Assembly: GCA_021732085.1 (NCBI GenBank)
Contig: JAKFVQ010000007.1
Span: 248,001-312,000, forward strand
Direction of reading: 5' to 3'
DNA length: 64,000 nt
Origin: Candidatus Obscuribacterales bacterium
GTDB taxonomy: Bacteria > Cyanobacteriota > Vampirovibrionia > Obscuribacterales > Obscuribacteraceae
Shown here in pieces: positions 9,244 through 18,087 of this stretch. The first letter of the stretch is position 1, and every line of letters begins with the position of its first letter. The position numbers were made by a program, and so were the translations under genes. Below the pieces are notes generated by a model, which saw only the letters and a program-made list of their open reading frames with translations, was not told where the DNA came from and ran no database searches.

Positions 9244-9519
9244 ATGGAATGGGTTTGGTCGGTTGGAATCATAATGATGATAATCGTGGCATTACCCTGC
9301 TTGCTGGTCAGACCACTATTTCTTGCAATTGCCGATCGCATCGCCGGAAAGAAAGGCAATGCAAAAGAAATCGAAGAGTTGAAGACGAAAGTACAACTTT
9401 TAGAATCTGAAGTGCGCGCGATGCGTGTTCAAGTAATTGGGCTTGAATCAAATCAAGAATTTTCTACAAAATTGCTAGAAGACTTGAAATCAAAGAGCGA
9501 AAGTACGGAAAAAGTCTGA
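9244..9519 (+). CDS. Small membrane-anchored coiled-coil protein
   Basis: 91 aa with a good RBS (aggagtgatcgctttATG). Residues 3-30 form one strongly hydrophobic transmembrane helix (VGIIMMIIVALPCLLV). Residues 38-88 form a charged heptad-like coiled coil (EIEELKTKVQLLESEVRAM). The shape recalls PspB-like small proteins but I see no definite family signature. Confidence 0.65.
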   Translation: MEWVWSVGIIMMIIVALPCLLVRPLFLAIADRIAGKKGNAKEIEELKTKVQLLESEVRAMRVQVIGLESNQEFSTKLLEDLKSKSESTEKV

Positions 9520-9746
9520 GTGATGCGGACTGGCTTCTGAAGCCGATGTTACGTTCTTCCCACGTTTATTCTGCAAACTATATAGTGTCGCATTTGAAAA
9601 CTTTTCGTTTGCGTTTAATTAAGTTCGATTTTGCTAGTTCCGGCATGAAATCATGATCTTATAAGCTTTTTTCTATGGCAATTCATGTGTCATCTAGGTA
9701 GCATTACATGTTCAGAGACCACCACCAACGCCAAGAGGATCCCAAC

Positions 9747-9959
9747 ATGCCGAATGCTACTGTTGTTGAACCCGAAACAACTCTAGACAGAACAATGCTC
9801 AATGAAATCGTACACTGGGTGAGAACGCTCAAAGAAGTCGGCGTATCACCAGATATGGCAGCCCAAGTCGCAACCAAGTTCTTCATTGCTGCATGCAATA
9901 CAGATGAAGAAGAAGAAACAAACTGGGACGAGTATTCAGAAGAAGACGACGAAGAATAA
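9747..9959 (+). CDS. Small acidic protein, unrecognised
   Basis: 70 aa from the ATG at 9747, which has agaggatcccaac as RBS; an upstream in-frame ATG at 9708 lacks a comparable site. A helical core (LNEIVHWVRTLKEVGVSP, then MAAQVATKFFIAACN) is followed by a run of Asp and Glu to the end. A clean intrinsic terminator follows directly, so it is probably monocistronic. No function can be assigned. Confidence 0.6.
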   Translation: MPNATVVEPETTLDRTMLNEIVHWVRTLKEVGVSPDMAAQVATKFFIAACNTDEEEETNWDEYSEEDDEE

Positions 9960-9983
9960 GTCTCGCTCAATAAATAGCATATT

Positions 9984-10023
9984 AAGGAAGAGGGTGTGAT
10001 GTTCATGCCCTCTTCCTTTTTGT
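9984..10023 (+). terminator. Strong intrinsic terminator
   Basis: AAGGAAGAGGG (9984-9994) pairs with CCCTCTTCCTT (10008-10018) around a 13-nt loop and runs into a T tract (CTTTTTGTTG). It follows the small acidic gene by 25 nt. Confidence 0.88.
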
Positions 10024-10313
10024 TGTGTTCTCACGAGCCAGGCGCAGGCGTACGCAGCAGGTGCCGCCTTTCGATGCCTGCCCGCAGCTCGCATTGAGGG
10101 GGCTGAAAGGCGCCCCTAGACTCATCACGGCTACACCTGCGTCCATACCAGAAGAGGGGGCCGCCAAGGTGTAGAAAAAGTATTTTTCGATTTAATCTTT
10201 TTTCTTGCAAAAATTTTGAACTTTTTGACCCCTTCTGACGTTTAAAGGACAGAAGCGAAAATGCCGGCAGCAAATTCACAGCAGATCAAATTATCAATAT
10301 AAGGATTTACAAC
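10024..10313. other. Gene-free gap
   Basis: Nearly 290 nt without a convincing gene. The first half is G+C-rich with short inverted segments (aggcgcaggcgtacgc, gcctgcccgcagctcgc); the second half is T-rich and probably holds the promoter of the Spy-like gene at 10314. No clear -35/-10 pair. Confidence 0.4.
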
Positions 10314-10976
10314 ATGAAAAAAGTTCTTGCCTCCCTTTCTCTGATTGCTGCAATATCCTGCCCGGTGTTTGCACAAGGTATTAGCGATACCACATTCGGT
10401 GACAGCATTCCTGATGTGCAGTTCGGGTCGGTATCCGAATCGAATGGATTGGCAGCACTACCAGGTTCATTCACAGCACCAGGCGAAGATGATGCAATTG
10501 GCATCGGCGCTGGACCAGGTGCCGGAGCAGAAATGAATCTTACCGACGAGCAACTTGAGAAAATCGCTAAATTGAAGAATTCGTTTGCCGATGCGGCTGG
10601 CACAAAGAAGCTGCAAGTACAAACACTAAACCGAGAGCTGCGTTCACTTATGACGCAAGAAAAAATTGATCGCTCAGCGGTACTTGATGTGCAGAAGAAA
10701 ATTAACGATGCCAACGCTGATCTAGCGACAACAAAGCTGAGCATGCGCCTCGATGCATTAAACATCCTCACACCGGAACAAAGACAAAAGATGCACCACA
10801 AAGCACTGCAAAGGCTAGTGTTTGGTGGCGGCCAAAAACGACCTGGTATGAAACACGGCGGAATGCGTCAAGGTATGCGTGGTGGTCACCACTTTAAGCG
10901 CGGAGCAGGTAAGTCGAACGCCCCCGGAGCAGAATCAGCTCCGACAGCCGACGCACCAGGAACACCACAAGCCTAA
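10314..10976 (+). CDS. Spy/CpxP-like (LTxxQ) periplasmic protein
   Basis: 220 aa. Residues 1-20 (MKKVLASLSLIAAISCPVFA) are a signal peptide. The middle contains two LTxxQ-type motifs typical of the Spy/CpxP family: LTDEQLEKIAKLK near residue 76 and LTPEQRQKMHH near 150. Between them are long amphipathic helices. Family members are periplasmic chaperones or metal/stress sensors. The C-terminus is Gly/His/Lys-rich (KHGGMRQGMRGGHHFKRG), which may bind metal, and ends in an Ala/Pro tail. RBS aaggatttacaac. A terminator hairpin follows at 11048. Confidence 0.8.
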   Translation: MKKVLASLSLIAAISCPVFAQGISDTTFGDSIPDVQFGSVSESNGLAALPGSFTAPGEDDAIGIGAGPGAGAEMNLTDEQLEKIAKLKNSFADAAGTKKLQVQTLNRELRSLMTQEKIDRSAVLDVQKKINDANADLATTKLSMRLDALNILTPEQRQKMHHKALQRLVFGGGQKRPGMKHGGMRQGMRGGHHFKRGAGKSNAPGAESAPTADAPGTPQA

Positions 10977-11047
10977 GACGGCGAAACAAAACCAACGCTT
11001 TGTAGCTGCTATTTATACACGGAGAAGGATAAGGTAGCTAGCCAGCG

Positions 11048-11086
11048 GCCTTCCGAGCCACCCCCCCGGCTCGGAAGGCATTTTGG
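11048..11086 (+). terminator. Intrinsic terminator-like hairpin
   Basis: GCCTTCCGAGCC (11048-11059) pairs perfectly with GGCTCGGAAGGC (11068-11079) around a C-rich loop, followed by ATTTTGG. Very stable stem with a short T run. Confidence 0.75.
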
Positions 11087-11143
11087 TCTAAAGACCACCC
11101 TCGGAGTCCCAGAAAAGCACTCATACACGAGACTCCCGGGAGC

Positions 11144-11160
11144 GTGCTACAATGTAGCAC
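11144..11160 (+). promoter_or_regulatory. Palindromic operator overlapping the -10 of the toxin-antitoxin operon
   Basis: GTGCTACA-A-TGTAGCAC is a perfect 8-bp inverted repeat with one central base. It contains TACAAT (11148-11153), a good -10 hexamer; no strong -35 is visible. It sits 9 nt before the first ATG. Ribbon-helix-helix antitoxins usually bind such palindromes to autorepress. Confidence 0.7.
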
Positions 11161-11169
11161 GTAGAACTA

Positions 11170-11430
11170 ATGATCACATATCAGCAAGAGAATCTAACAA
11201 AGCACGATGTAACAGTAGAAGAGGCAGATGAAGCCATATCGAACAGCCTTGTGGCGGTCGAGCTTCCTTTGAGTGCACGTTTGAATAACAGGATAATGTT
11301 TGTAGGATTCACCATGGAGGGCCGTTTGCTGGAGGTAGGTGTAGAGTATCTGACTGACGAGCATGAACATGTTTTTCATGCCATGGACGCGACAAAGGAA
11401 TATCGAAAACTCTTTGCGAAGAGCATTTAA
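11170..11430 (+). CDS. BrnT-like toxin of a type II toxin-antitoxin pair
   Basis: 86 aa. The features match the BrnT ribonuclease-toxin fold: an N-terminal KHDVTVEEADEAI helix (BrnT has KHGVSFEEA...), the strand pair RIMFVGFTMEGRLLEVGVEY, and a C-terminal HAMDATKEYRKLF helix (BrnT has ..AR.AT..E...Y). Family toxins are RelE-like RNases that act on cytoplasmic mRNA. The first gene of a two-gene operon; the antitoxin-like gene starts 2 nt after its stop. Assignment is by pattern and gene order, so treat the exact family as probable. Confidence 0.68.
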   Translation: MITYQQENLTKHDVTVEEADEAISNSLVAVELPLSARLNNRIMFVGFTMEGRLLEVGVEYLTDEHEHVFHAMDATKEYRKLFAKSI

Positions 11431-11432
11431 TC

Positions 11433-11663
11433 ATGGCAACAGAAAAGAAGAAAGCAGAAGAGCTGCAAAAGCGAATTGCAAAAACAAAAGCGGAAGCGAG
11501 AGAACGTGTCGTCAAACGAGGATTAATGCACTTCCGTGCAGATGAAGAAATGATGGAGCAACTTATGGCTGTAGCCGCGTATAGGAAATTGCCAGTCAGT
11601 TCTATGGTTCGCTCGTGGGTTGCTGAACAACTTAGAAAAGAACTTGCAAAAATCGATAAATAG
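11433..11663 (+). CDS. Ribbon-helix-helix antitoxin, BrnA/CopG-like
   Basis: 76 aa. A lysine-rich N-terminal helix precedes a ribbon-helix-helix pattern: strand RGLMHFRADEE, helix MEQLMAVAAYRKL, turn PVS, helix SMVRSWVAEQLRKEL. This domain order suits a DNA-binding antitoxin that binds the palindrome at 11144 and neutralises the upstream toxin. Toxin-first order with 2-nt spacing is the BrnTA arrangement. Confidence 0.7.
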   Translation: MATEKKKAEELQKRIAKTKAEARERVVKRGLMHFRADEEMMEQLMAVAAYRKLPVSSMVRSWVAEQLRKELAKIDK

Positions 11664-11687
11664 TCAAACGCATGATTCGAGTCTAAG

Positions 11688-11719
11688 CAGATAAGTTCGA
11701 ATGCTTACTTATCTGCAGA
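11688..11719. terminator. Hairpin between convergent genes
   Basis: AGCAGATAAG and CTTATCTGC form a 9-bp stem around a 12-nt loop, between the antitoxin gene and the DUF1189 gene. No T tract on either strand, so a bidirectional terminator role is only possible. Confidence 0.35.
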
Positions 11720-11787
11720 CTTGTCGGCGGTCTGAGCTTTATACGGTTCTTCAAGATAGTCGTCAGTTGGAATCGGATATTCGGAAC

Positions 11788-12561
11788 CTAATGGACCATT
11801 ATCAATTTTGTTTCCTCAGCAGTCAGAGCTCTATATCCATAAACAAGAAGTCCGACAGTAAGAGGTATAGTCAATAATCCTTGTCCAGGAAAATTGATCC
11901 AACACACTGCAAGTAGCGATGATAGCAAAACTCCGGGGGTCATAGCGGAGATAGCCATGCGCAAAGCAGTTTCAAATCCTGCCTTACTATTGATGATCAT
12001 GCCGATGCCAGCGTAAACCAGAGCAAGGAACAAGTGTCCAAAGAAAACAGGGACGCCCAGCACAAATCCAATACCTGAGATCTTCAAACTAATGTCCTTC
12101 AGAAATGGTTTTATATCCACAGCCTTGAGGGTGTATTCACCTGTGACCAGCCCTTTGAAATTCGCAGGTTCTCGCCATGCCTGATCGGAAAAGCTAATCT
12201 GCTCTTCAGTAACGAGAGCAGCAACGCCCTCTATTTCGTCTGCACCCTTATATTTTCCGGAAGTATCAAAAACGATCTTTTTTCCATCAATAACCATTTC
12301 GTACGGACTGGGCTTGTTGATAGATAGAATTCCATTTCGAAATGTCATATCAGGCAGCTTCTGAACGAGCTCATTCACTTGCGGAGAATCCACAATTAGA
12401 ATCATATGGATGTAGCAACTAATAATGATTGCGGTCCAGCAAGCGCAAAACAGCGCGAATAAATAGAGGAATCCAGTCCCCTTCCCATCCTGACCAACAG
12501 ACTTATAAAAGTCCTTCTTGTAAAAGGAATAAATCGGGGCCTGATAGATGGAGTAGTTCAT
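11788..12561 (-). CDS. DUF1189-like membrane protein
   Basis: 257 aa. N-terminal cytoplasmic YKKDFYKSV, a transmembrane helix around 31-55, an extracytoplasmic domain of about 110 residues, then about three more transmembrane helices. The external domain shows the DUF1189 pattern: KLPDMTFRNGILS, then PSPYEM, then KKIVFDTSGKY. The role of this family is poorly known. Last gene of a leftward operon, 24 nt after the cNMP-DUF4388 gene. RBS ggaagggcaaccaatc. Confidence 0.78.
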   Translation of the reverse strand: MNYSIYQAPIYSFYKKDFYKSVGQDGKGTGFLYLFALFCACWTAIIISCYIHMILIVDSPQVNELVQKLPDMTFRNGILSINKPSPYEMVIDGKKIVFDTSGKYKGADEIEGVAALVTEEQISFSDQAWREPANFKGLVTGEYTLKAVDIKPFLKDISLKISGIGFVLGVPVFFGHLFLALVYAGIGMIINSKAGFETALRMAISAMTPGVLLSSLLAVCWINFPGQGLLTIPLTVGLLVYGYRALTAEETKLIMVH

Positions 12562-12585
12562 GATTGGTTGCCCTTCCGGTTCGGC

Positions 12586-13986
12586 TTAGCCGTCCGCATT
12601 TTGCATTTTGATTAATTGCTCAAGGAATAAATTACTGACCAGCAACAGGGCACCAATTGATTCGGCACTGTGTGAAAACTTTTCGCTTGCTCCTCGCAAA
12701 TCGAGACAAGGCGTATCTACGTGCACACGCAAACCTGAGAGGACTGGAAATAGTTTAGAAGCTTTTGCAAGCGCTTCCATCAGAAGCATGCGCACTTCAG
12801 TCTTTCCATAAATGGTTCCGAGATTGCTTGTCACCGCATTTAGTGAATTTACAACCTTCAGCAATTCAGTTGGGCTTTCAGTTATGTCATCAACCTTTGG
12901 CGAATCTAGCGCAACCGCAGATGCATCCAACTTTGGCTTCATCAATTGAGTGGTTCGGCGGCGATACTCCTCGGTAATTTTTCTACCTGGCTCCACCACC
13001 AGCATGCCGTCTTTAATTAGCTCATCCAAGGCTGTGAGAACAGCATAACGATCGTAGCTTGTTTGCTTACAGATGGTTTCAGCATTGCCGCCCATCTCGA
13101 TCAAAGTCCAAAGGGTCCTGACCAGATCTTTGCGGTCACCGAATTTCGCCAAATCAGGCACGGATTTTGTTGGCGTAAAACTTGAGCTGGGATAGCCGAC
13201 ATCCTTTATCAGCTTCGGCAACTCATCAGCACGCCGCGCGCCTTCAATTAGAAGCATATGCGGAGGCTTGCGCATCAAATCCTTGTCAATTTCACCAGTA
13301 TGAACTACCTGCTGATCGAAGGTGAAATCGAGAGGATCCGAATTCATCATCAACTCATAGAGTGCATATTCGCCTCGAAGTTGATCGTACGCGGCAGTGG
13401 CAATCGCGGCATTCTTGATTATTAGTTGCCCAATTACTTTCCCATTGCGTCCATAAAGAGCAAGCATGCCATTTTGCCGCGATGAGATTACGGTTTGAAG
13501 AACGGTCGGCAAATCGAAGAACGCCAAATTGCCCTGGAGCCCAGGAGCCTTGAATGGAGTGTTTCCGACGGAGCGACGACTAATCACATCTGTGATTTCG
13601 CCGGTAATCTGAGGAAAACGTCGGCTCAACTCGCGAAAAGCAGCAATCGGAAGTCGTAAAATCACAGCTTCTTCGGGAACGCGAATTGTTGCATTCCGCG
13701 GTGAGTCATGGACGATAGACATTTCACCGAAACATTCGCCGGCTGTCAAATATGTAATGACACGCTGCTGTGGATTGCTTTGAAGCACGGCCACGCTCCC
13801 GCTCCTGATCACGTAGAGGGCATCAGCGGCATCGCCCTCTTTGAAGATTATTCGACCCGGACCACATTCAATCTCGGTGAAAAGAGGGCTTAAACCTTCG
13901 AGAATATTTCGATCGAGAATTTGAAAAATCGAGTGATTCTTTAGAAAGTCAGCTATTTCTCGACTCTTTTCGGTCTGCGTGGTCAT
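12586..13986 (-). CDS. Cyclic-nucleotide-binding domain plus DUF4388 (PATAN-like) regulator
   Basis: 466 aa. Residues about 15-130 are a CRP-type cNMP-binding beta-barrel (IIFKEGDAADALYVIRSGSV, then GECFGEMSIVHDSPRNATI, which resembles the phosphate-binding cassette). Residues about 147-270 match DUF4388 (LQGNLAFFDLPTVLQTVISS, then QNGMLALYGRNGKVIGQLII), a domain common in bacterial signalling proteins. The C-terminal half is helical with no DNA-binding HTH that I can see, so it is not a classical CRP transcription factor. The ATG overlaps the stop of the upstream MshEN/TPR gene (ATGA), implying translational coupling. Confidence 0.85.
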   Translation of the reverse strand: MTTQTEKSREIADFLKNHSIFQILDRNILEGLSPLFTEIECGPGRIIFKEGDAADALYVIRSGSVAVLQSNPQQRVITYLTAGECFGEMSIVHDSPRNATIRVPEEAVILRLPIAAFRELSRRFPQITGEITDVISRRSVGNTPFKAPGLQGNLAFFDLPTVLQTVISSRQNGMLALYGRNGKVIGQLIIKNAAIATAAYDQLRGEYALYELMMNSDPLDFTFDQQVVHTGEIDKDLMRKPPHMLLIEGARRADELPKLIKDVGYPSSSFTPTKSVPDLAKFGDRKDLVRTLWTLIEMGGNAETICKQTSYDRYAVLTALDELIKDGMLVVEPGRKITEEYRRRTTQLMKPKLDASAVALDSPKVDDITESPTELLKVVNSLNAVTSNLGTIYGKTEVRMLLMEALAKASKLFPVLSGLRVHVDTPCLDLRGASEKFSHSAESIGALLLVSNLFLEQLIKMQNADG

Positions 13987-15974
13987 GACCCCGTCCCTTC
14001 AGTCTTAGGCGCAGAAGCCAGGTGAGTCCTGATTTGCTTCGCGCGTGCTTCCAACTCATTAGCCTTGCTCTCGTTGGCAACGTTGCCAGTCTTTCGCAAA
14101 GCTCCTACAAGACGCTCCAGAGCGCCAGCCACATCCCCATGCACTTGACCATGATGTGATTCCAAAACCTCAAGGGCAATTTCAAACTGCTCCACGGCCG
14201 AGGCAGTTTCGCCCTTCTTCAAATAGAGACGTCCGAGTTTATCCAGGACTAAAGCAACTTCAAGCGGCTGCTTGTCGCCGCGCTTCTGGCGAATTTTGGC
14301 AACACGTACATAAAGTTCAACTGACTCTTCCGACTTACCTTGGTTGGCAAAATTGTCGGCTGACTTCTCCAAAATACTTACGAGCTTGGGGCTCTCCGCG
14401 CCATACAGTTTTTCCATGATGCCTAAGGATGTCTTGTAGAACATCTCAGCTTGTTCAGGATTGGACTGCTTTGTTTTCCCGTCTGCCAGGAGCTCGAGCG
14501 TCGTCGCTACATCAACGTGATCGGAGCCCAAAGCTTGCTGCTGAATTTCCAGCGTCCGCCAGATATAAGATTCGGCCTCGGCATATTTCTGTTGCTTGAA
14601 AAACAACTCTGCCATTTTGTAAAGGCAGGTAGCTACCTCAGCGTCTTTCGGACCAAAGAACTTCTCGAGAATACCTAGTGCGCGCTTGTAGTTGGCTTCG
14701 GCTTCCGAGAATCTCTTTTGATCGAGGTAGTTGTCGCCCAGACGCATACAGATAATTGCGACGCCGCAATGATTCGCTCCTAAGGTTCGCTCTGCCGTAA
14801 TGAGCTGATCAGCCTCTCCAACAAGCGCCTTCAGCTCTCTTGTCGATAAACTGTCGGCACGCCATCCGATAAACTCCAGTGACTCATCAAGTGGAATGTT
14901 TTTCTTGGCACAAATCCGGATTGCCTTAATGCCCAATTCATAGGGCACGACACCGTCGCCAATCAAAAGCTGCGCTTGCAAGCCCGCACGAACCACGTCA
15001 GGATTCAACGAGTCGAGACTGAGTAAGTACTGACCAAGAGGTAATCCCTGTTTTTGAGCCTGTTGCGCTGCTTCATTCAATTGTGCCGTAGTTAGAAGCC
15101 CCGCATCGCAGAGAATATCGCCGATGCGCTTCTTCTCTGATTTACGCCCCTGCTTGCTCCAGAAGTTAGCCATTTGGCGCAACTGATCGACAAGGTCGGG
15201 GTGGTCTGGTCCAAGCTTCTTTTCCTTGATCCGCAATGCTGAAAGGTAAAACTGTTCGGCTTCGACGAAGCGTCCGCTGGCTTCGAGAATCCGCGCCATC
15301 CGCTGAAACGCTAGCCCTGTTTCCAAATGCTCTGCGCCTAGCGCTTCCTGAACAATCTGCACCAGGCGCCAGCCGAGCGGCTCAGCATCGAGAACTTTGT
15401 TCTGTTTAAGATACAGCTCGGTAAGACGGAAAAGGCTCGTTGAGACTTTGAGATTGTTTTTCCCGAAAGAGCTCTCTCCTATTTGCAACGCCTTCTTGAA
15501 GGCCTTCTCGGCTTCTGATGGTTGCGCCAGCTCAAGGTGAGCGTCACCCAGATCAAGGAAAAGGGCTACCAACTCTCTGTTATTCGGACCTAGGATCTTT
15601 TCTTTTTCGGCAATCTGCTCACTGATTTTCGTTATCAGCTTCTTCTTAGAATCAAGCGAATCGCGCTCCAGCTCTTTGACGCGATCCATAGCGTCTTCCA
15701 GATCGAGCTTATCGATAGAAGCCTGCCGTAAAGCTGCGACTGCCGTATCTTCATCCAAAGTGCCGGCATCAAGCATCGCTTGCGCTTGCAAAACGTTCGT
15801 CAGGTCTTCAGTCGACATGAAACGCAACATGACGAGCATTTCGCCCAGTCGCAACTGGAATTTATCAGCCTCTGCCAAGCCGTGAGGCAAATGCTCAGCC
15901 TTAATAACGCCGGCCTTCAGAAGAAGGTCGCCTATTCGTTTCCGACTGGAGGTTTTGTTTTGCGCCTCGGGCAT
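13983..15974 (-). CDS. MshEN-like domain plus TPR protein
   Basis: 663 aa from the ATG at 15974 (RBS-like aagaagag 7 nt upstream); a TTG at 15998 is the alternative. Two domains resemble the MshEN/GspE N-terminal module: residues about 11-67 (RIGDLLLKAGVI, RLGEMLVMLRFMS) and about 282-340 (RIGDILCDAGLLT). In type II secretion and pilus ATPases MshEN can bind c-di-GMP. Each is followed by kinesin-light-chain-like TPRs (for example AEKAFKKALQIGESSFG). No ATPase domain is present. Cytoplasmic, probably a signalling scaffold acting with the coupled cNMP-DUF4388 protein. Confidence 0.8.
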   Translation of the reverse strand: MPEAQNKTSSRKRIGDLLLKAGVIKAEHLPHGLAEADKFQLRLGEMLVMLRFMSTEDLTNVLQAQAMLDAGTLDEDTAVAALRQASIDKLDLEDAMDRVKELERDSLDSKKKLITKISEQIAEKEKILGPNNRELVALFLDLGDAHLELAQPSEAEKAFKKALQIGESSFGKNNLKVSTSLFRLTELYLKQNKVLDAEPLGWRLVQIVQEALGAEHLETGLAFQRMARILEASGRFVEAEQFYLSALRIKEKKLGPDHPDLVDQLRQMANFWSKQGRKSEKKRIGDILCDAGLLTTAQLNEAAQQAQKQGLPLGQYLLSLDSLNPDVVRAGLQAQLLIGDGVVPYELGIKAIRICAKKNIPLDESLEFIGWRADSLSTRELKALVGEADQLITAERTLGANHCGVAIICMRLGDNYLDQKRFSEAEANYKRALGILEKFFGPKDAEVATCLYKMAELFFKQQKYAEAESYIWRTLEIQQQALGSDHVDVATTLELLADGKTKQSNPEQAEMFYKTSLGIMEKLYGAESPKLVSILEKSADNFANQGKSEESVELYVRVAKIRQKRGDKQPLEVALVLDKLGRLYLKKGETASAVEQFEIALEVLESHHGQVHGDVAGALERLVGALRKTGNVANESKANELEARAKQIRTHLASAPKTEGTGS

Positions 15975-15998
15975 CGAAATGCTCTTCTTACTTGCCAA

Positions 15999-16378
15999 TC
16001 AGAGGTGTTTCCCAACGAAAACACCCTCCCCCATTTCCTTTCTACCACGGTGGCAATTCAAACCTATATTTATGGAGGAGATTGGCGAATTTTGTTGCGC
16101 TTTTTTCTGACAGACAGTTCTGATAAATCGGGGATAGGGACCGCTTGTGTGCAATCCGCGCCAAGAAGCAGTGCTCAAAACCTAGAGATAGGAAGGGTTG
16201 TGAGGAAAACCAGGTGGGATTCAGTCCGGGCAAAAGACCGGGAAGCGAGCCCCCGCTTGAGAAGAGTAACTGTTAGCGTACGCAGGATTTACTCAGCTAA
16301 TTGCAAGATTGCCTATTTCAAAAGAAATTCGGCGCAAGAAAAGATACACTGTGCACTCACTGAGCAGAGGAAGAAAAG
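15999..16378. other. Divergent intergenic region
   Basis: About 380 nt between the leftward operon and the rightward peptidase gene. It should hold two promoters. I see AT-rich stretches (cctatatttatgg near 16062) but no convincing -35/-10 pair and no gene. Confidence 0.4.
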
Positions 16379-17863
16379 ATGGCGTTGAAAGGGATGTTCT
16401 CAGGTCGCGGCGGATTTCTCGGCAGTTCGCGCGGACTTTGCTGGGTCCAGGCATTACTGAGCTTGAGCTTCGCTCTAGCACCGGCGCAAGCTTCATTTGC
16501 AGCGGCAGGAGCCCTTCCGACAAATTCGGCGGCAGCTCACATGAGCGAAGCCCAGGACGAAGCAGTAAAGCTGTTAAAGCAGTATCTTCAAATCAACACA
16601 ACAAATCCGCCCGGCAATGAAACAAAAGGCGCTGAGTTTCTCGCAAAAATCCTGAACGACAATGGAATCGAGGCAAAGCTGTTTGAAACAGCCGCCGGTC
16701 GTTCATGCGTTTACGCTCGACTGAAAAGCACCGGTAAAAAGCGCCCGATCATTCTGCTCAATCACATAGATGTAGTTCCGGCCGAGGCCAAAGATTGGAA
16801 GCATGCGCCATTTGGCGGTGATGAAATCGATGGCGAAATTTGGGGACGAGGGACACTCGATATGAAGGGCTTCGGAATTGCCGAACTAGAAGCCATGCTC
16901 TTGTTAAAACGTTACGGAGTAATTGACCGCGACATAATTTTTCTTGCAACACCTGACGAGGAGATCGGAGGCACCTATGGCGCGGCCTGGTTTGTAAAAA
17001 ACCACCCGGAGCTGGTAAAGGATGCTGAATATCTTTTCAATGAGGGCTCGTTCATAGACACCGAAGACGGCAAACCGAAGTATTGGGGAATTGCAGTATC
17101 GGAAAAATCAGTTCTCTGGTTGAGCCTAACCGCCAAAGGCGATCCGGGACATGCCTCGATGCCTATGCCCGACTCGTCCGTCAATCGCTTGGTACGATCG
17201 GTCAACCGGATTGTAGAGAATCCGCCAAAACCATCGGTACTAGCCCCGGTGCGAGAATACTTTAAGCGAATCAGCCCGACAGTCGGAGAGCCCCTGCGTT
17301 CAGCCTATTCAAACATCGATGAATCGGTAAATAAACCGACTTTTTATGCCGAAATTTTGAAAGACAAATTCAAATCACCGATGCTGCGCAACACGATCTC
17401 ACCAACAGTACTGAAAGCGGGATACAAGACTAACGTTATCCCAGCAGAAGCAACTGCGGAACTGGACTGCCGCTTATTGCCCGGCACGAACAAAGATGAA
17501 TTCATTGCAAATCTAAAAGACACTATGAAAGATCCAACCATCAACATAAATGTTCTCGACTGGGTCCACACGGATGCATCACCGTATGAGACGGAGTGTT
17601 TTTCAGCAATATCAAGAGTTGCAGCCAAAGAACTCCCGGGCGTTCCAGTGGTACCAATGGTGATGCCCTGGTTTACAGATTCGCATTGGTTCCGTGATTT
17701 GGGAATTGCTTCCTACGGCTGTATGCCATTCAAAATTGACGCTGCGCACCTTGCCACCATGCATGGGAACGACGAGCGAATCCCGACCGCTGTTTATCGC
17801 GATGGCGTAAAATTGTTGTACCAGGTTCTAGACGAACTTTGCTCGACAAACCCAGGAAAGTAG
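16379..17863 (+). CDS. Exported M20-family metallopeptidase (ArgE/DapE/carboxypeptidase-like)
   Basis: 494 aa with RBS gaggaagaaaag. The N-terminus has a long signal-like hydrophobic segment (ALLSLSFALAPAQASFA), so export is likely. M20 zinc-site motifs are intact: H129-x-D131 in LLNHIDVVP, D161 in GRGTLDMKG, and E194-E195 in TPDEEIGG (general base and ligand). The dimerisation domain lies in the middle (KGDPGHASMPMPDSS). A C-terminal histidine in AAHLATMHGNDERI completes the site. The family hydrolyses amide bonds of small peptides or acylated amino acids; the substrate is not predictable. Monocistronic by context. Confidence 0.9.
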   Translation: MALKGMFSGRGGFLGSSRGLCWVQALLSLSFALAPAQASFAAAGALPTNSAAAHMSEAQDEAVKLLKQYLQINTTNPPGNETKGAEFLAKILNDNGIEAKLFETAAGRSCVYARLKSTGKKRPIILLNHIDVVPAEAKDWKHAPFGGDEIDGEIWGRGTLDMKGFGIAELEAMLLLKRYGVIDRDIIFLATPDEEIGGTYGAAWFVKNHPELVKDAEYLFNEGSFIDTEDGKPKYWGIAVSEKSVLWLSLTAKGDPGHASMPMPDSSVNRLVRSVNRIVENPPKPSVLAPVREYFKRISPTVGEPLRSAYSNIDESVNKPTFYAEILKDKFKSPMLRNTISPTVLKAGYKTNVIPAEATAELDCRLLPGTNKDEFIANLKDTMKDPTININVLDWVHTDASPYETECFSAISRVAAKELPGVPVVPMVMPWFTDSHWFRDLGIASYGCMPFKIDAAHLATMHGNDERIPTAVYRDGVKLLYQVLDELCSTNPGK

Positions 17864-17893
17864 AACGCCGTCGAAACATCAGTGGTGCCTTTT

Positions 17894-17921
17894 CCAGGAT
17901 TCTCCAGCAATCCTGGTGCTT
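17894..17921 (+). terminator. Weak terminator-like hairpin
   Basis: CCAGGATT (17894-17901) pairs with AATCCTGG (17909-17916), followed by tgctttaca. It lies 30 nt after the peptidase stop; the T run is short. Confidence 0.45.
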
Positions 17922-18087
17922 TACAGACGCGTCCACATTCGATCTCACCATTTTGGGGGAGCGAAGATCACCCTAGACATGAGCCAAACTCGGTCGCGGG
18001 AATGATGGAATAAGTATTCAAAAAAACGAAGATAAACATAGAGAAAGAAGGAACGCCCACTCTAGGCTTATCGGAGGATTGCCCATC

